From: Molossus alvarezi
Lineage: Eukaryota; Chordata; Mammalia; Chiroptera; Molossidae
Direction of reading: 5' to 3'
Assembly: GCA_037176705.1 (NCBI GenBank)
Contig: CM073898.1
Coordinates: 21,555,988-21,619,987, forward strand
Length of the DNA stretch: 64,000 nt
The translations under genes and the position numbers were made by a program. The notes below the pieces were generated by a model. The model did no database searches, had not been told where the DNA came from, and saw only the letters and a list, made by a program, of their open reading frames with translations. Shown piece by piece: positions 23,191-63,330 of this stretch; position 1 is the first letter of the stretch, and the number at the start of each line of letters is the position of its first letter.

Positions 23191-23845
23191 GCTACCGAGG
23201 GCTGAACGGAAATTAATAACCGATTCGGAGCTCATCTCACAAGACCTCCTTGCATTTTTTTGGTAATCAGTTAAGTAACATGGTTCAGCTGCATTTTATT
23301 TATTGCTGGATTTCTGGGGTGGAGCCTAGACTCCCAGAGTTCACTGGGTAAAGTGCTCAGCGCAATGACTGGCGTCATCATCACCATCATCTCCTTCTGA
23401 GCTGAACCTGTCTTAGTTTGGGGCCTTATTTTGGGGTGCTGTTTACGATTTGAACAGTGAAGTTGCCATAGTAGGTCATAACTCTCCCATGCGGTTGAAC
23501 ATGTCCATCGGGAAACTACCTGATTGCGAGTGTGTAATACGTATACACCTCGCTTCTCTACCATGTCAAGCTCAGCCAAGTGCTAGGAAAAGAGCTCCTT
23601 GGAGGGACTTTGGAATCCCACGGTATTTGCTGCTAGAGTTCTGTGAGACTTTCTTTTCTCATCGAACTTATGTCAGATAGCTGTAAATATGTTAGTTTGG
23701 TTGCCAAAGTGAAATCCCAGTAACCAAGAAAAAATAAATAAAATACAGCCTAACTGCGTTACTTAATTGTTCACCAGAATATGCAAGGAGGTCTTGTGGG
23801 ATGAGCTCTGAGTGGGTTATTGACTTCTGTTCAGTGTTTGGTACC
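23191..23845. repeat. large inverted repeat, arms about 115 bp, unidentified
   Basis: Left arm 23191-23306 and right arm 23731-23845 are reverse complements with modest divergence. The best block is GAGCTCATCTCACAAGACCT CCTTGCAT (23228-23255) against its complement at 23782-23809, with one mismatch. About 425 bp of unrelated sequence separates the arms. It may be an old DNA transposon or an inverted pair of one repeat; I do not recognise it. Confidence 0.75.
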
Positions 23846-25779
23846 AGTGAGTCCCTGAATTGCCAAGCTTGCTGTAATAATGATGGTTATTCATTTTCAG
23901 ACAATAGGGCCTGTGATAGAATGCTTAGGGAATAGTAAACATTTGTTCTAGACAATGCCTAGACGTTGATCTAATAGGCAAGCCTTAATAATAGCTGAAA
24001 TTTGTGTGGATAGTGGAAAACATTTAAATTTGGGGGAGTCAGATAGCCCTGGCTTTGCAGACAAGTAACATGATATGAACATATATGTTAACCCTGTAGG
24101 CTTCAGTCTACTCATCCAGGCAGTACATGGAATAATACTTAGCTTTCTGGGCATTATAAGATTTAAACATAATAGAGGTAATTTTTCCAACCTTACGTCT
24201 ATCATCTTGCATGCCACCAGCAAGTAGTATTTGTAGAGACTATTGATTACTATAATTAATGCTCCAATGATTTAGTAAAAGCTCTTTGTAGGAAAAATAA
24301 ATTAAAAACCCAAGAAACCCTCATTTAACAAACCCCTCCAAGACAGTAATGAAAAAAAAATTCCTTATAGAGTTGAGAAATGCAGTATTATCCGGGGCTA
24401 CCCCATATTGTAATTGTTGACTAAACTTGGGGGCTATTGCTCCACTTCCCATAAATAGTAACTTATTCTCTGGGTCATCATTATGACCTATTTACAGCAT
24501 TTTAAGTTTGCTGTAAGCATTGGGCTCATTTCCTAAGTTCATATTATTCCAGTCGGTTTGTCATAGAAACCGCTTTGACAGTAATGACAGTGAGACTGTG
24601 ACAGAGCATGCTGAGAAAAGTAACTTATTAAAGGACATAAAATAGAAAGAGAAATCCAAAGAACTGAGAGGTGACATTGAAAGAAATGAGAGGGGAATTA
24701 AAGTTGAAACAAGATCGATGCAGAAACAACCAAAGAATACCAAATGTGGAGAGTGAACTGAGAAGAAATGGTAATGAATCTTGTGATTTATGGCCTTTTT
24801 CAAGACAACAGACGAGGGCATTGGAGAGGGTGAGTTGGGTGGGGGTAGGGCAGAGATACAGGAAACCTGGGCAGGAAGGGGAAGGTGGGGAACATGGGAT
24901 GGTGGCTGAGGTTGTAGCTGCCGGAATGAAACATTCTGGATCAAGGCAAAGGGTGGGAGGTAAATGATTTCTTCGCGTTTTCATGTCCGGTAGGGTCTGT
25001 CTTCCTCTTCACCATTCCCAGCAAAGCTAGGTGAAATGGGAGCGGGACTCGGGCCCTCCTGAGGACACCACCTAGCACGTGCCAGGTGTGCTCTAGCTCT
25101 GAGCCTCATCCTTGTGGAAACCATGTGTTCTTACTCATGAAACCAGACTGTAACAGCAGAAACTCAGGACTGCCTGCTCCATACAGAAGGAACTTGCCAA
25201 ATAAGTTATTCCAGAAAAGTTTCCCTAAAGAAGCTCAGAAACTTGACACGTGTGAGGAATATCTCCCAAGGAACAAGGAACACAAAACTTCCCCTCAAAC
25301 TCCTGAAGAAGGGGAACATTAGCCTTCGACTCTGGATGGAAACAGTCCCAGTACTTCTAGCTTCTTTTTTCTGTTCTTGTTTTTCACAACATCTTTTTTA
25401 TATTTTCTCCTCTTGATAAACCTTTGACCTCTTCCCATCAGACCTTCTACTAGATGACCTTGTCTCCTTCTTGTTACAGTAAATTTTAAAAGTTTCTGCT
25501 TAGACAGGAACTTCCTTGATTTCTGCTATCAAAAGGCCAAATTGCATATCTGTGCCCATTTTTTCTCTTTCCTATTGTTATTAAAAGAGGTGACTCCACC
25601 TCTATCCAAGGTAAACCCCACCACTGTGCATGGGTTCATCACTCCTGTCCTCCAAGGGGCCTTGTTACAAGATAAATTTTTCTTCTCCTGTCCCTTAAAT
25701 TTCCCTTTGCACTGGTTCTTAGCACTTACACATACTCAGGTGTCAACTCAGAAATCTGTAACAGGTATCTAGAAGCTAA

Positions 25780-26645
25780 CTCAACATTTCCCCTTGAATG
25801 TCTTAGACATCTCTAATGCAACATGTCCAAAAGTGAACTCATCATTTAACTCCCATGAACTTCCTACACCTCCCTTCCCCCCTCTATTTTGCAGTTTTAG
25901 CTGGGTTATGGAATGGCTCTATCAACCAACCAAATGTCTAGCTAGAAATCTGGAAATTATCCTTGATTCCTCCTTTCTGATCATCGCCCCCTGGCAAACA
26001 AATCAGCAAATCTTGTTGGCTCTAGCTTCAAAATATACTTAATAACCAACCATTCCTCTCCATCTCCATTGCCACAGTCTGGCTTAGATAACCATCATCT
26101 CTTGTCTGAATGGCTGTCATTGACTAACTGGTTTCCCCATCATTAGCGTGGGTCTTGACTAATCGCTTCTCCATACTGCAGCTAGAGGGATCTTTAAAAA
26201 ATCCAGATATGGTCATGCCCCTCTCCTCACCTTTAAAAAAATGGTTTTTCATTGTGCTTCAGATAAAGCCTAGACTCCTTAATATAGCTTACAATACTGT
26301 TCATGAGCTACTGTACTAACTTTTTAGTCTCATGTCGCATTACATTTGATACTTCAGTCATTCGAAATACCTTCCAACTTTCCTTAATTGTCACCTTCCC
26401 ACCCACTCTTTGCCCAGCTTCATCTCCTCTGGCTCCTAGACTACATTAGTGCCCTGCCCCTCGCAGGATATGTTATTGTAAATATTTGTTTAATTCTTTG
26501 TGAGGATCTAAGGGCAAGGATTGTGTCTGTCTTGCTCACCACTTCAGTCTTCTCTCTGCTCACCCCACCTCCTTGGCCAGCCGCTCCTGTACCTTGCTTA
26601 GTGACTGGTGTCTAATAGAACCATAGTAAGTATTTGTCAAATGAA
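25780..26645 (+). mobile_element. L2 (LINE-2) 3' region
   Basis: A long diverged L2 segment: GAAATCTGGAAATTATCCTT, TAACTGGTTTCCCCATCATT, GCTTCAGATAAAGCCTAGAC, then AGGATTGTGTCTGTCTTGCT and TAGTAAGTATTTGTCAAATG at the 3' end. No usable frame. Confidence 0.7.
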
Positions 26646-27033
26646 TTATCTTTCAGAATTTTGTTATCATTTCTCTTACTAAACTCAATAATCTCGATTC
26701 TCCTATGGAGTTTCAGAGAATATAATCACATGACTTGTAAAAATCTCATGTCTGTGGTTAGAAAGGGAGATTAAGCTTGAATGTTGCCAGAACAGCAAAG
26801 GATGTGACACCTTAGTCATTAATCCTTAAGGCTTAAAGGTTTGTAATATTTACCTCCCATTTCACATAGGATTTAGGCATTTAGAGAAATCCCCTTGTCT
26901 CCATTTGAAGGTCATATGAATGTCAAGACATAGATACGGTCATTTATGTATAAAGACAATATCTGACATTAGGGGAAAAGAATTTTCAAAGGTTTTTGTT
27001 TGTTTGTTTTCTTGGAATGAAGATAATGCTATA

Positions 27034-27278
27034 GCCCTGGCCGGTTTGGCTCAGCAGTTAGAGCATTGGGCTGCGGTCCAGAGAGACCGGAGTTTGGTTC
27101 CCGCTAAGGGCACGTACTTCGGTTCCAGTTTGTCCCCGGCCCTGGTTGGTCATGCGGGTGGCAGCCACTCAATGTGTCCCTTTCACGCCGATGTTTCTCT
27201 CTCTCTCTCTTCCTCTCTCTCCCTCCCACTCTATCTGAACAAAAAATGGAAAAATGTCCTTGGGTGAGGATAAAAAGA
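27034..27278 (+). mobile_element. Ves SINE
   Basis: Young-type complete copy. TSD AAGATAATGCTATA / AAGATAATGCTACA (27020-27033, 27279-27292). Confidence 0.95.
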
Positions 27279-27292
27279 AAGATAATGCTACA

Positions 27293-29689
27293 GATAAGAC
27301 AATCTTTGGAAGGGCCAACATTTGTTGAATACTTTTTAGATGTAATATTTCGCCTTATAAATTCTGCAACCCTAGAGCCAGGAGGAACCTTTGCTGTCAT
27401 TTTGGCATGCTTCCTAGACACAGTCTGGGAATGTAGTCCACAGCATCTCTGACAGCCGTTACCTTCCTCTGGCTGGAGAACTTGCAGGGCTGGGATTCCG
27501 TTGCTGACCAGGCCGCCAGCCCGCTCCTGGGTGCTCTATGTCACAATGTCCCCTCCCGTTTCCTTTTCCTTCTCTAAATGACTGTCTCTCTTCCTGTCAC
27601 TTCGAAGCATGAATCTTCTATTGCAACTTAAGTCCTCAACTTAAAAGCCTTTACATATTGGAATAGAAGGGCCAGAGCAGGCAAAGGGAGACACGTTCCC
27701 TGAGCACACCGTGTTTTGCAGGCCACGTGGTGGGTACATTTTCTGTGCTTCCTCGCTAGCACTTTTAACAGTCTAGTACATACGCAGCATTAATAACATT
27801 TTACTCAGAGGAAAGTAGAACTTTTTTCGTTCGGTTATCTTTATGTTGAAATCTAATTTTTTAGAACTCTACACATTCTGCGTCAAGAGCCTGAGGTGCT
27901 CATTTATATCTGTTAATAAATAGTTGCACCGCACTGGCTTCTTCTAACATTGGGAGCACACTTCTTATTGTCCTAGGCAACCTCACAAGGGTTTTTGTGA
28001 AGCTAGAGGCTTCACCAGTAACGTTAATGAACGTTTTTTTGTTGCATGAACATATCATGGCCTTCGGAAATCACACCCAACAGAATTCTATTACCCTTTT
28101 GAAGTGAGAACTTCTTTATTAGAAATGATTCAATCCCTGGGGAAATTTCATGAGAAAATGTCTTTGCTGGGGAGCAATCATTTCCATTGCAGCCGGAGAG
28201 GACATAGCAACATTAAAGTAACTCCTAAACCACTGGGAGACTAAACAACGTGGACTAAAATAAGATTGACATTCACGCTGAGATGGTCAGGAGTGATTTA
28301 GAATCAGAGTTTGAGGATCACCACAACAAACTGTTTCAGAGATTTACTAACATCCCAAGTCAGTGTTTGGAAATTCTTCATGAGTAACCCACTGTCTTAT
28401 TGGACTAAAGTAATATTTTACACTATGTATATAAGCTTCAGTTTTACAACATTTGTAGGTTTTTAATAGGCTGATTTAGAGAAAAACAAACTGCTTGACT
28501 TCTAAAATATCAAGTCACCTACTAACTGTTTTGAATGTTTTCTCTTTCTTAATTAATTTTATGGGTGAAGTTTAGAGAAAAATATCTAAAAACATGTATA
28601 TTTCAAGGTTTTTGGAAATGCTTTAACACAAGGTAGACTCCTTTAGGTTTCTATTATTTAACTCTGACTGGGGATTTTTTTTTTTTTTTCTGTTCTTTTA
28701 TCAGGTTCTCCAAAGTAGTTACTGATTAAATTGGATAAGCCAGGACTGCAGACTACATTCCCAAAGCAGTTTCCAATGATGATAACTGCCCTTAAAATTC
28801 TTTCAGACCTGGAAATCTGTGTGAAATCAATAGGTAGGCATTTCTTCAAACTGTTGTAGATCATGTAAGAAACTCGACGAAACAAAGACGCCTAGAAAAA
28901 CAAACAAACATGTCATGATGGTGATATAACTAACGGTAACTGCTTTCCCCTTTTCTCTCCTACTGTCTACTTCACATGATGCCTGTATGTTGCCCTTACA
29001 ATAAAGGAGCTTTACTTTCAAAAAAGCTGTTGTGGAGAAGAGTGTCCCCATGTGTGAAATGCGATCTCAGGTAAATGTGCAGGCGACAGAATGCTAAGCA
29101 AGGACACGGACACATCTCCTTATTATAGCAACAGATTGTAACGGGATCACCAAGCCCACCTGGCTCTCCTGTGCTGGCTTCTTTGCAGATCACAAATATA
29201 ACTCCAAACATAGTGACAGAGTTTTGGTACCAGGTTATTTCTAACCCCTTGTGGAAGGTCAACAACTTCTCCATACAGCTTGGCTGAATAATTTTGGATT
29301 TGACCTGAGAAACTAGTTTCGTTAATCCAGGCTGTTTGGTTTTAGTAACAAATCTAGTATTCAGCATCAAGAGTGCACAAGATTAAAAAATAAAAAAGTC
29401 TGTCTATACACAAAGATAAACTTGTCAGTTGTCCAATCTTGACTTTGACAAGATTTACACTCGGGAAATTAGAGAAGGGCTGCCCCAAATGTCCTGGAAA
29501 AGGTACCACGTTTGCATTGTAACGAAGGTCAGGTTCCCAGTAAGTCTAAAAAGCTGGCGGAAATGTCTGTCCTGTGATGCTTACTAAAAGCTGATTTAAG
29601 TTAGTAAAACCGACTAGAAAATCAGCTCTTAAAATGCATCGTACACATTCAGACAAATATATACATATTCAAAAACAAATTTTTTGCAG
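27293..29689. other. 2.4 kb without recognised features
   Basis: Apart from a weakly MIR-like stretch near 27300-27440, I see only unique AT-rich sequence. Confidence 0.55.
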
Positions 29690-30060
29690 TTTTTCTTTTA
29701 TTCCTACATCTATTGATCCACTCATTCATTAATTTAGCAGATGTTTTTTGGAGTATCGTCCACATCTGAGACAAAATCTTAGGAGTTGAGGAATACACCA
29801 GGGGAGAAAAACCCACAAAAATCCCTGAGTTCATGGAACTTCTGTTTATAGTGCTGGAGAAACAGTTTTTTAAAACCCAAATAACAAGTAAAATATGCAA
29901 TATGTCAAATGCAGATATATGTGTTAAGAAGAAAAAGAACTCCAGAAAGTGAGGTAGGTCATGCCAAGTGGGAGCTGGGCATGGGGGAAGAGGTGTTGTT
30001 TTAGTAGGTGGCCAGGAAAGACCTTACCAGTAAGGCGACCTGGTTAAGAAATGTAATGGG
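29690..30060 (-). mobile_element. L2 3' end, antisense
   Basis: CTCATTCATTAATTTAGCAG, AAAATCCCTGAGTTCATGGA and GTGGCCAGGAAAGACCTTAC are the usual order of an antisense L2 3' end. Confidence 0.6.
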
Positions 30061-30939
30061 TGGGTTCCAGACAACCTTAATATTCCCCATTCAAAAATCA
30101 TTTGAGCTGCAGAAGTGAGAGAATATCGATTCAGTGTTTCTGTTATTTTTATTTCACGTGTGAAATAAGCCTTTTTTTACGCTCTGAGAGTGGCACCTTC
30201 AGCATGAGAATATGGTTCTTACTCAAAAATAATGCACAATAAATAAGTTTCCTCCAGAGTTATATGCCTGGTGAACACAGACTCACTCAAATGTCTCTCT
30301 CCAGTGGTCCCATTGAGTAAATACAACTGTGCGGATGGACATTGGGGTGTTTCCCTATTCCTTCATGTGGTCTTACTGAAATGGACTGCGAGCCCACTGA
30401 AGCAGGAATGAGACCATGCTTTGTTTCCCTATCCAGCCTCAATGCCTAGCCCGGGGCCTTGTACATGTCAAGCATTCAATGACTACCAGTTGCTTAAATA
30501 AATTTCGAGAGTAAAATAGACATTGACTTCAAACCGTTTATAAGATGACTCCCAGTGGCCACCTTGTCCAAAGTGGGTAGCTATCTTACATCATGATGAC
30601 ATCTGGACTTTTCCAAGCCCTCTATGGACCCAGCATTAAGAACTCGCTCTGTAAAATAGAATGATGGTGTGCTTCCAACAGGGATACTCTCAGTATAAGC
30701 AACTCTGAGAGGTTGTTTCCAATCCCGTTTTCCCGAGTGCTGTAAAACAAGCTGTCCACGTTGTTCTTATCTCTGTGACAGATAATCTGGTTTATACTCT
30801 CTTTCTGAGATGGTGTAGAAGAGTAATATCTTCACAGCATATTAGGGGGCAAAATTATGACAGCTTATGATAACACACTGGGGTGAATAATAAAAGGGAA
30901 AAAGGGAACCCAAAAGCTTGATTTTATAATAGAGTCTTG

Positions 30940-31130
30940 ATCCTGGACCTTAATAATACTTGTGTAGTTTTGGGCAAGTTGCTGAATCTCTGTGAATCCC
31001 ATGACCTCTTCTGTAAACTGAGAATAATAATTACTACCTCACAGGAATATTATGAAGTTCAAGTTGGATAACACATGTAAAGACTTTGGTATAATGCCTG
31101 GTATATAATGTGGGTGCTTAATAGATTGTT
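30940..31130 (+). repeat. MIR SINE fossil
   Basis: TTTTGGGCAAGTTGCTGAAT, CTGTAAACTGAGAATAATAA and GGTATAATGCCTGGTATATA match the MIR layout just upstream of an L1. Confidence 0.7.
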
Positions 31131-31160
31131 CATATTTTTACTAATAAGTATAATAGTGTT

Positions 31161-31650
31161 GATGGAATATTGTTCAGCCATAAAAAAAGAATGAGATCTT
31201 ACCATTTGTGACAACATGGATGGATCTAGAGGGTATTATACTAAGTTAAATATGTCAGACAAAGACAGATACCATATGATTTCACTTATATGTGGAATCT
31301 GTGTAACAAAAAAAAAAAAAAATGAACAAACAAAACAGAACCAAACTCATAGATACAGAGAACATTCTTGGTGGTTGCTAGATAGGAGGAAGGTTGGGGA
31401 AATGGGTAAAAAAAAAAAAAAAGAGGTATTAAGATGTAAAAATTTCCGATTACAAAAATCACAGGGATGTACAGTACAACAAAGGGAATACAATAATACT
31501 ATTGTAATAACTATGTGTGGTGTTAGACGGGTACTAGACTTATCAGGGTAATCATTTCATAAGGTGTTTACATGTCTAACCACTATGTTGTACATCTGAA
31601 ACTAATATAATATTGTATGTCAACTGTAATTAAATTTTTTTAATTAAAAA
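31161..31650 (+). mobile_element. older L1 3' end (L1M-like)
   Basis: Sense L1 3' end: GATGGAATATTGTTCAGCCA, ACAACATGGATGGATCTAGA, GGTGGTTGCTAGATAGGAGG and CTATGTTGTACATCTGAAAC, then an A-rich tail. Imperfect TSD AAGTATAATAGTGTT / AAATATAATAGCGTT (31146-31160, 31651-31665). Confidence 0.82.
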
Positions 31651-31759
31651 AAATATAATAGCGTTACTATTGGAGAACTTAGGCAAACAAGATTTTTTTC
31701 AACCAGTTTTTGAACATGTATATGATCACTGAGGATAGTGCTTATAACTTTATCTTCCT

Positions 31760-32027
31760 TGCCCTGGCTGGTGTGGCTTATCATTGGAGCGTGCACCAAA
31801 GTGTCCCGGGTTTGATTCCTGGTCAAGGGCATGGCGTACCTGGGTTGCAGGTTCATTCCTGACCCCAGTGGGGGTGCATGTGGGACACAACCAATCTACG
31901 TGTCTCTCTCATGTTGATGTTTCTTTCCCCACCATTCTCCCCTCTCCCTCCCTCCCTTCCACTCTCTCTAAATAGCAATGGAAAAAATATCCTCAGGTAC
32001 GGATTAAAAAAAATGTGTGTGTGTGTG
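31760..32027 (+). mobile_element. Ves SINE upstream of the first coding exon
   Basis: Diverged copy ending in a short (TG)n run. TSD TATCTTCCT (31751-31759, 32028-32036). It lies about 300 bp before the acceptor of the start-codon exon. Confidence 0.88.
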
Positions 32028-32333
32028 TATCTTCCTCTATATACTGATAATATTAAACCAAGTCATGTTTATAATATTCTTGGATATTTCATCACTTACG
32101 AACATGAAGAAAATGTTTCCAAAAAAAATTTCAGCTGCAGAATGGGATGGTATTTAATAGAGAACATCTCTGTGGTCTCAGCACCATACACAATAAGGGA
32201 TAGCTTAGCAAGCACTTTGCCATCATTATGGCTGATACTTTTCCTGTAGAAAGCCATTATCTTTTTGGGTAGGGAAGTGATGCTTTAATGGGGTGTGAAC
32301 TCTAGTCTGATAACTTTCTTTTTGTTTCTTTAG

Positions 32334-32458
32334 AGTCTTGAAGTGTAACTAAGGACAGAGACCACCATTAGGCAAAATATCACCAACTTGCATGATTATG
32401 GAGATGGTCTGTTTGATGCTGAAAATGTCTCTAGTTTTTTGACAACGGCTAAATAACC
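32334..32458 (+). other. RASGRP3: RASGRP3 5' UTR portion of the first coding exon
   Basis: A pyrimidine-rich tract ending in TTTCTTTAG (32325-32333) is a good 3' splice site, so this exon probably begins at 32334 and carries about 125 nt of 5' UTR before the start codon. This implies at least one upstream non-coding exon that I could not locate. The exact start is inferred from the splice signal only. Confidence 0.6.
32392..32442 (+). other. upstream ORF in the RASGRP3 leader
   Basis: A 16-codon ORF (MIMEMVCLMLKMSLVF then TGA) lies wholly in the 5' UTR and ends 16 nt before the main start. It holds five ATGs in frame with each other. The main ATG has A at -3 and G at +4, a strong context, so leaky scanning or reinitiation would be needed past the uORF. 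Whether it is translated is unknown. Confidence 0.45.
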
Positions 32459-60275
<27,817 letters not shown>

Positions 60276-60754
60276 GTAAGTCAGTCTTCTCTTCTCTTCT
60301 CTTGTCTGTAGTTATTTGTGCGGCATTCTGAGAAGGTCAGAAAAGGATACACTAAACGGAATCCTTTGACTGCTTTAGAGCAGTGGTAAAGCATGATGGC
60401 TCCCTGAAATCAAAATTTAAATTAAAAACAAAAGCAAGATCTGCAGGTATAGTTATGTTCTTTCTAGGAATGCAGGGCCAGCCAGAACAGGGAAGACTGG
60501 TCAGCCTGTTAACTCTGTGAGCAATTTCTCTACTTAATCCCTGCCAGGGAAGCATTCCACCCAATGAGCCCTGGCATTCATCACGAATACGCATAAGTGG
60601 TGCAATTAAGGAGAGCATTCATCTTAGCCGGTTCCTCCCAGTTCTTATTTCATATGGCGTCAGTCACTAAAAATTCATCATGGCATGGCTCAATAATTTA
60701 TAACTCAAAAAGTAAAAAATATATATTTTTAGAGAGAAGATGGATATAATAATA

Positions 60755-60975
60755 AGTAACATTCACCCGGCACTTGACAGTAATGAACTACTTCCATAGA
60801 CATTAGTGTACTTAACCCTCAGGACTAGCTGTGACATGGGCATTTTACTCTCTCCATTTGCCTGTGAACACAGGCGGTCCAGAGAGGATAACCCAAGTTT
60901 CCCAGGATGACCAGAGCTGGGACACAAATGCAGGTGTTCTGACTGAACCCTGTACTCTGCCTACACCACAGTGAC
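60755..60975 (+). repeat. MIR SINE fossil
   Basis: CACTTGACAGTAATGAACTA, TGTACTTAACCCTCAGGACT and CCAGAGCTGGGACACAAATG follow MIR order, in intron 12. Confidence 0.65.
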
Positions 60976-61869
60976 AAACAAAGACTGCACACTTCCACTT
61001 CCCCACGTTTGATCATCCTTTGGCAACTTAAGGTCAGCTTTGGTCCTGGTATTAAACAAAGACTCTTGGGCCCTGGATGTCTTCTAGTTGATACCCAAAG
61101 TATAATAAGATGGAAAGTGTAGTGTTCTCGGTTAGGGTGGCCCAGCAGGTGACTATTGCTCCTCTACCAGATGCCAGAGCTCGGTTACGTTAGCTTCATA
61201 TCCAGCTGTGGACCCATATGTAATTCACAGCTGGCAGTATACACTCTACTAAATTACATTTCCCATCCCAGCTCTGAGGGGCCCCAAGGCAGGAGTTTGT
61301 GTTTAAGCACACGCCCCTCTGACAAGGGGTAAGAGTCAGTGATTACCTCCATGATGGCCCCAAGTGGTCACAGCAGCTGACGTGGTCAAGAGCAAGGCCA
61401 GGCAAACAAGCTCTCTCCGTCCACCCCAGGGAAGGAGAGCTTCTTCTATCAGCTTCACCACTGGGACGGCACTGCCTGCCTGCTGGATCATGAAAAAAAG
61501 ATGTCTCCTTCTTCATGTTTCTCTCTTCTGCTGGGCATTTTTGCATGTGTCGCCACCTGAAAAATGCTGCCGTGGGCTGAGGCCACCTGTCGCTCTCTTC
61601 TGCAGAGCGGGGCCCAGTGAACCTGTCAGGCCATGGCACAGCACAGCCAAAAGTCAGGCTGAGAGGTCTGTCGTTGGTGTGGTGTGAGAGTTGAGGCCCT
61701 TACAAAGCTCAGGAGCTGGTCTCTGCTCGCCAGTCCTTCTGGATGTCTCTGCCTTTCATGGAGGCACCGGTTCTGTAGAAGCAACAAGGTAGTGTTTCTG
61801 GGGAGCATCCATACTCTCCCCAACTCATCAGAACCAGTTTGCTGACACTCGGTTCTTGATGAGCCCTGA

Positions 61870-62023
61870 CTTCGAATCTCAGTCCTGTCCCTTATACTAA
61901 CTCTGTTCTTGACCAAGTTATTGACCGTCTCTCTGTTTTCCTGTGTGTAAAGGGGGTTAATACTTACCTGTTATATTGTTATGATGATCACATGATATCA
62001 GACAGATGCATGTCACATAGCTC

Positions 62024-62025
<2 letters not shown>
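61870..62025 (+). repeat. MIR SINE fossil
   Basis: TTGACCAAGTTATTGACCGT, TGTAAAGGGGGTTAATACTT and GCATGTCACATAGCTCAGAA are MIR-like, followed by a GATA microsatellite. Confidence 0.6.
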
Positions 62026-62028
<3 letters not shown>

Positions 62029-62064
<36 letters not shown>

Positions 62065-62078
62065 TAGATAGATATAGA
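62029..62078 (+). repeat. (GATA)n microsatellite
   Basis: About 10 GATA units, then ATAGATAGAT variants, at the end of a MIR in intron 12. Confidence 0.97.
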
Positions 62079-62216
62079 TGTAATGTATTTTAGTGTTCCT
62101 TGATACTTTTGGAGTTTAATGGAAATTAACTCAAAGTTTTAATAGTCCTTTTTTATTTTTCAAAATATATTTAATCATTGGTACAATTTCATTGGCTCTT
62201 TACTCACAAACATTAA

Positions 62217-62250
62217 AACAAACAAACAAACAAACAAACAAACAAAAAAA
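62217..62250 (+). repeat. (AAAC)n microsatellite
   Basis: AAAC units, the last of which form part of the TSD of the Ves at 62259. Confidence 0.95.
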
Positions 62251-62258
62251 CTCCATTG

Positions 62259-62467
62259 CCTGGCTGGTGTGGCTCAGTGGTTGAGCATCAACCCATGCAC
62301 CAAGAGGTCACCAGTTTGATTCCTGGTCAGGGCACATGCCCAGGTTGTGGGCTAATCCCCAGTGGGGCCATGCGGGAAGTGGCCAATTGATGTTCTCTCT
62401 CAGCAATGTTTCTGTCTCTCTCTCCTTCTTCCTTCTTCTCTCTCTAAAAGCAATAAAGAAAAAAAAA
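62259..62467 (+). mobile_element. old Ves-like SINE
   Basis: CCTGGCTGGTGTGGCTCAGT head and CTCTCTAAAAGCAATAAAG tail. TSD AAAAAAACTCCATTG (62244-62258, 62468-62482). Confidence 0.92.
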
Positions 62468-62684
62468 AAAAAAACTCCATTGGTTTCAAAGAGATTTGTA
62501 AATATAATTCTATATCATTGAAAGGCACTGTAGGGGAATGCAGGGAACCACTTATCAGTACCTGGACTACCTGCTTTTGAAATAAATTCTATTTTAAGGG
62601 TACAGAGGACAAACAGACACTACTTGAAATACACTGATTTTACAATTAGAATTCCAGAACTGAAAGAGGTTTGCTAATTCCCTC

Positions 62685-62805
62685 ATTTCAAGGTCTGGAG
62701 AAGTTAAGTGACTTCCCTAAGGTTGTATGGCTCTTAAGCAGCAGGTCAGTGACTCATCTCCAGGTCTCCTGAGTCCCAGTCCAGTGTTCCTTACACCACA
62801 ATAAA
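62685..62805 (+). repeat. MIR SINE fossil
   Basis: GAGAAGTTAAGTGACTTCCC, AAGGTTGTATGGCTCTTAAG and CCAGTGTTCCTTACACCA follow MIR order. Confidence 0.65.
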
Positions 62806-63184
62806 TCCTCCAAATGCTACAGCAGCCTGAGGTCTGCACTCAAAGGCCTGTGGGAAGCACTACACACATCTCCGTGAGGCCCCCCTCTGCTGTCCTTGGC
62901 TGGGGCGCTGACCAGAGCCCCTCCTGCACAGCGTTGTCTCCCCGTCATTCAGTAAACCTTCCAAAGCAGTGTCCCGACTTCCTCCCCTGTGAGGACTCAG
63001 GCTTGACCGCATCTTTTTCAGCAGTTCCTGCAGTTACGCTAATAATGTGCCATATCCGGATATTAGGATGCTTCCTAAATCTTATCCTTTCTTGTCCTAA
63101 ATTAGTGGCTTCTGCTCACACACCCAACACCCAGGAGCAACGGCTTCCTGTCTTTCTCTCAAGTGACACGTTCTTCGTTCCCTC

Positions 63185-63330
63185 CTTACTAGCTATGAGA
63201 CCTTGCAGAGTGACTTCCCCGCTCGGTAGCTCAGTCTCTTCATCTGTAAAAATGAGGAAATTCTTATTTCCTATCCCATAAGAATATTGGAGCATTGGAT
63301 GAGTTAATATACATAGAGCTTAAAACTGCT
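63185..63330 (+). repeat. MIR SINE fossil
   Basis: AGCTCAGTCTCTTCATCTGT, TTGGATGAGTTAATATACAT and AGAGCTTAAAACTGC resemble the MIR 3' half. Confidence 0.6.
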
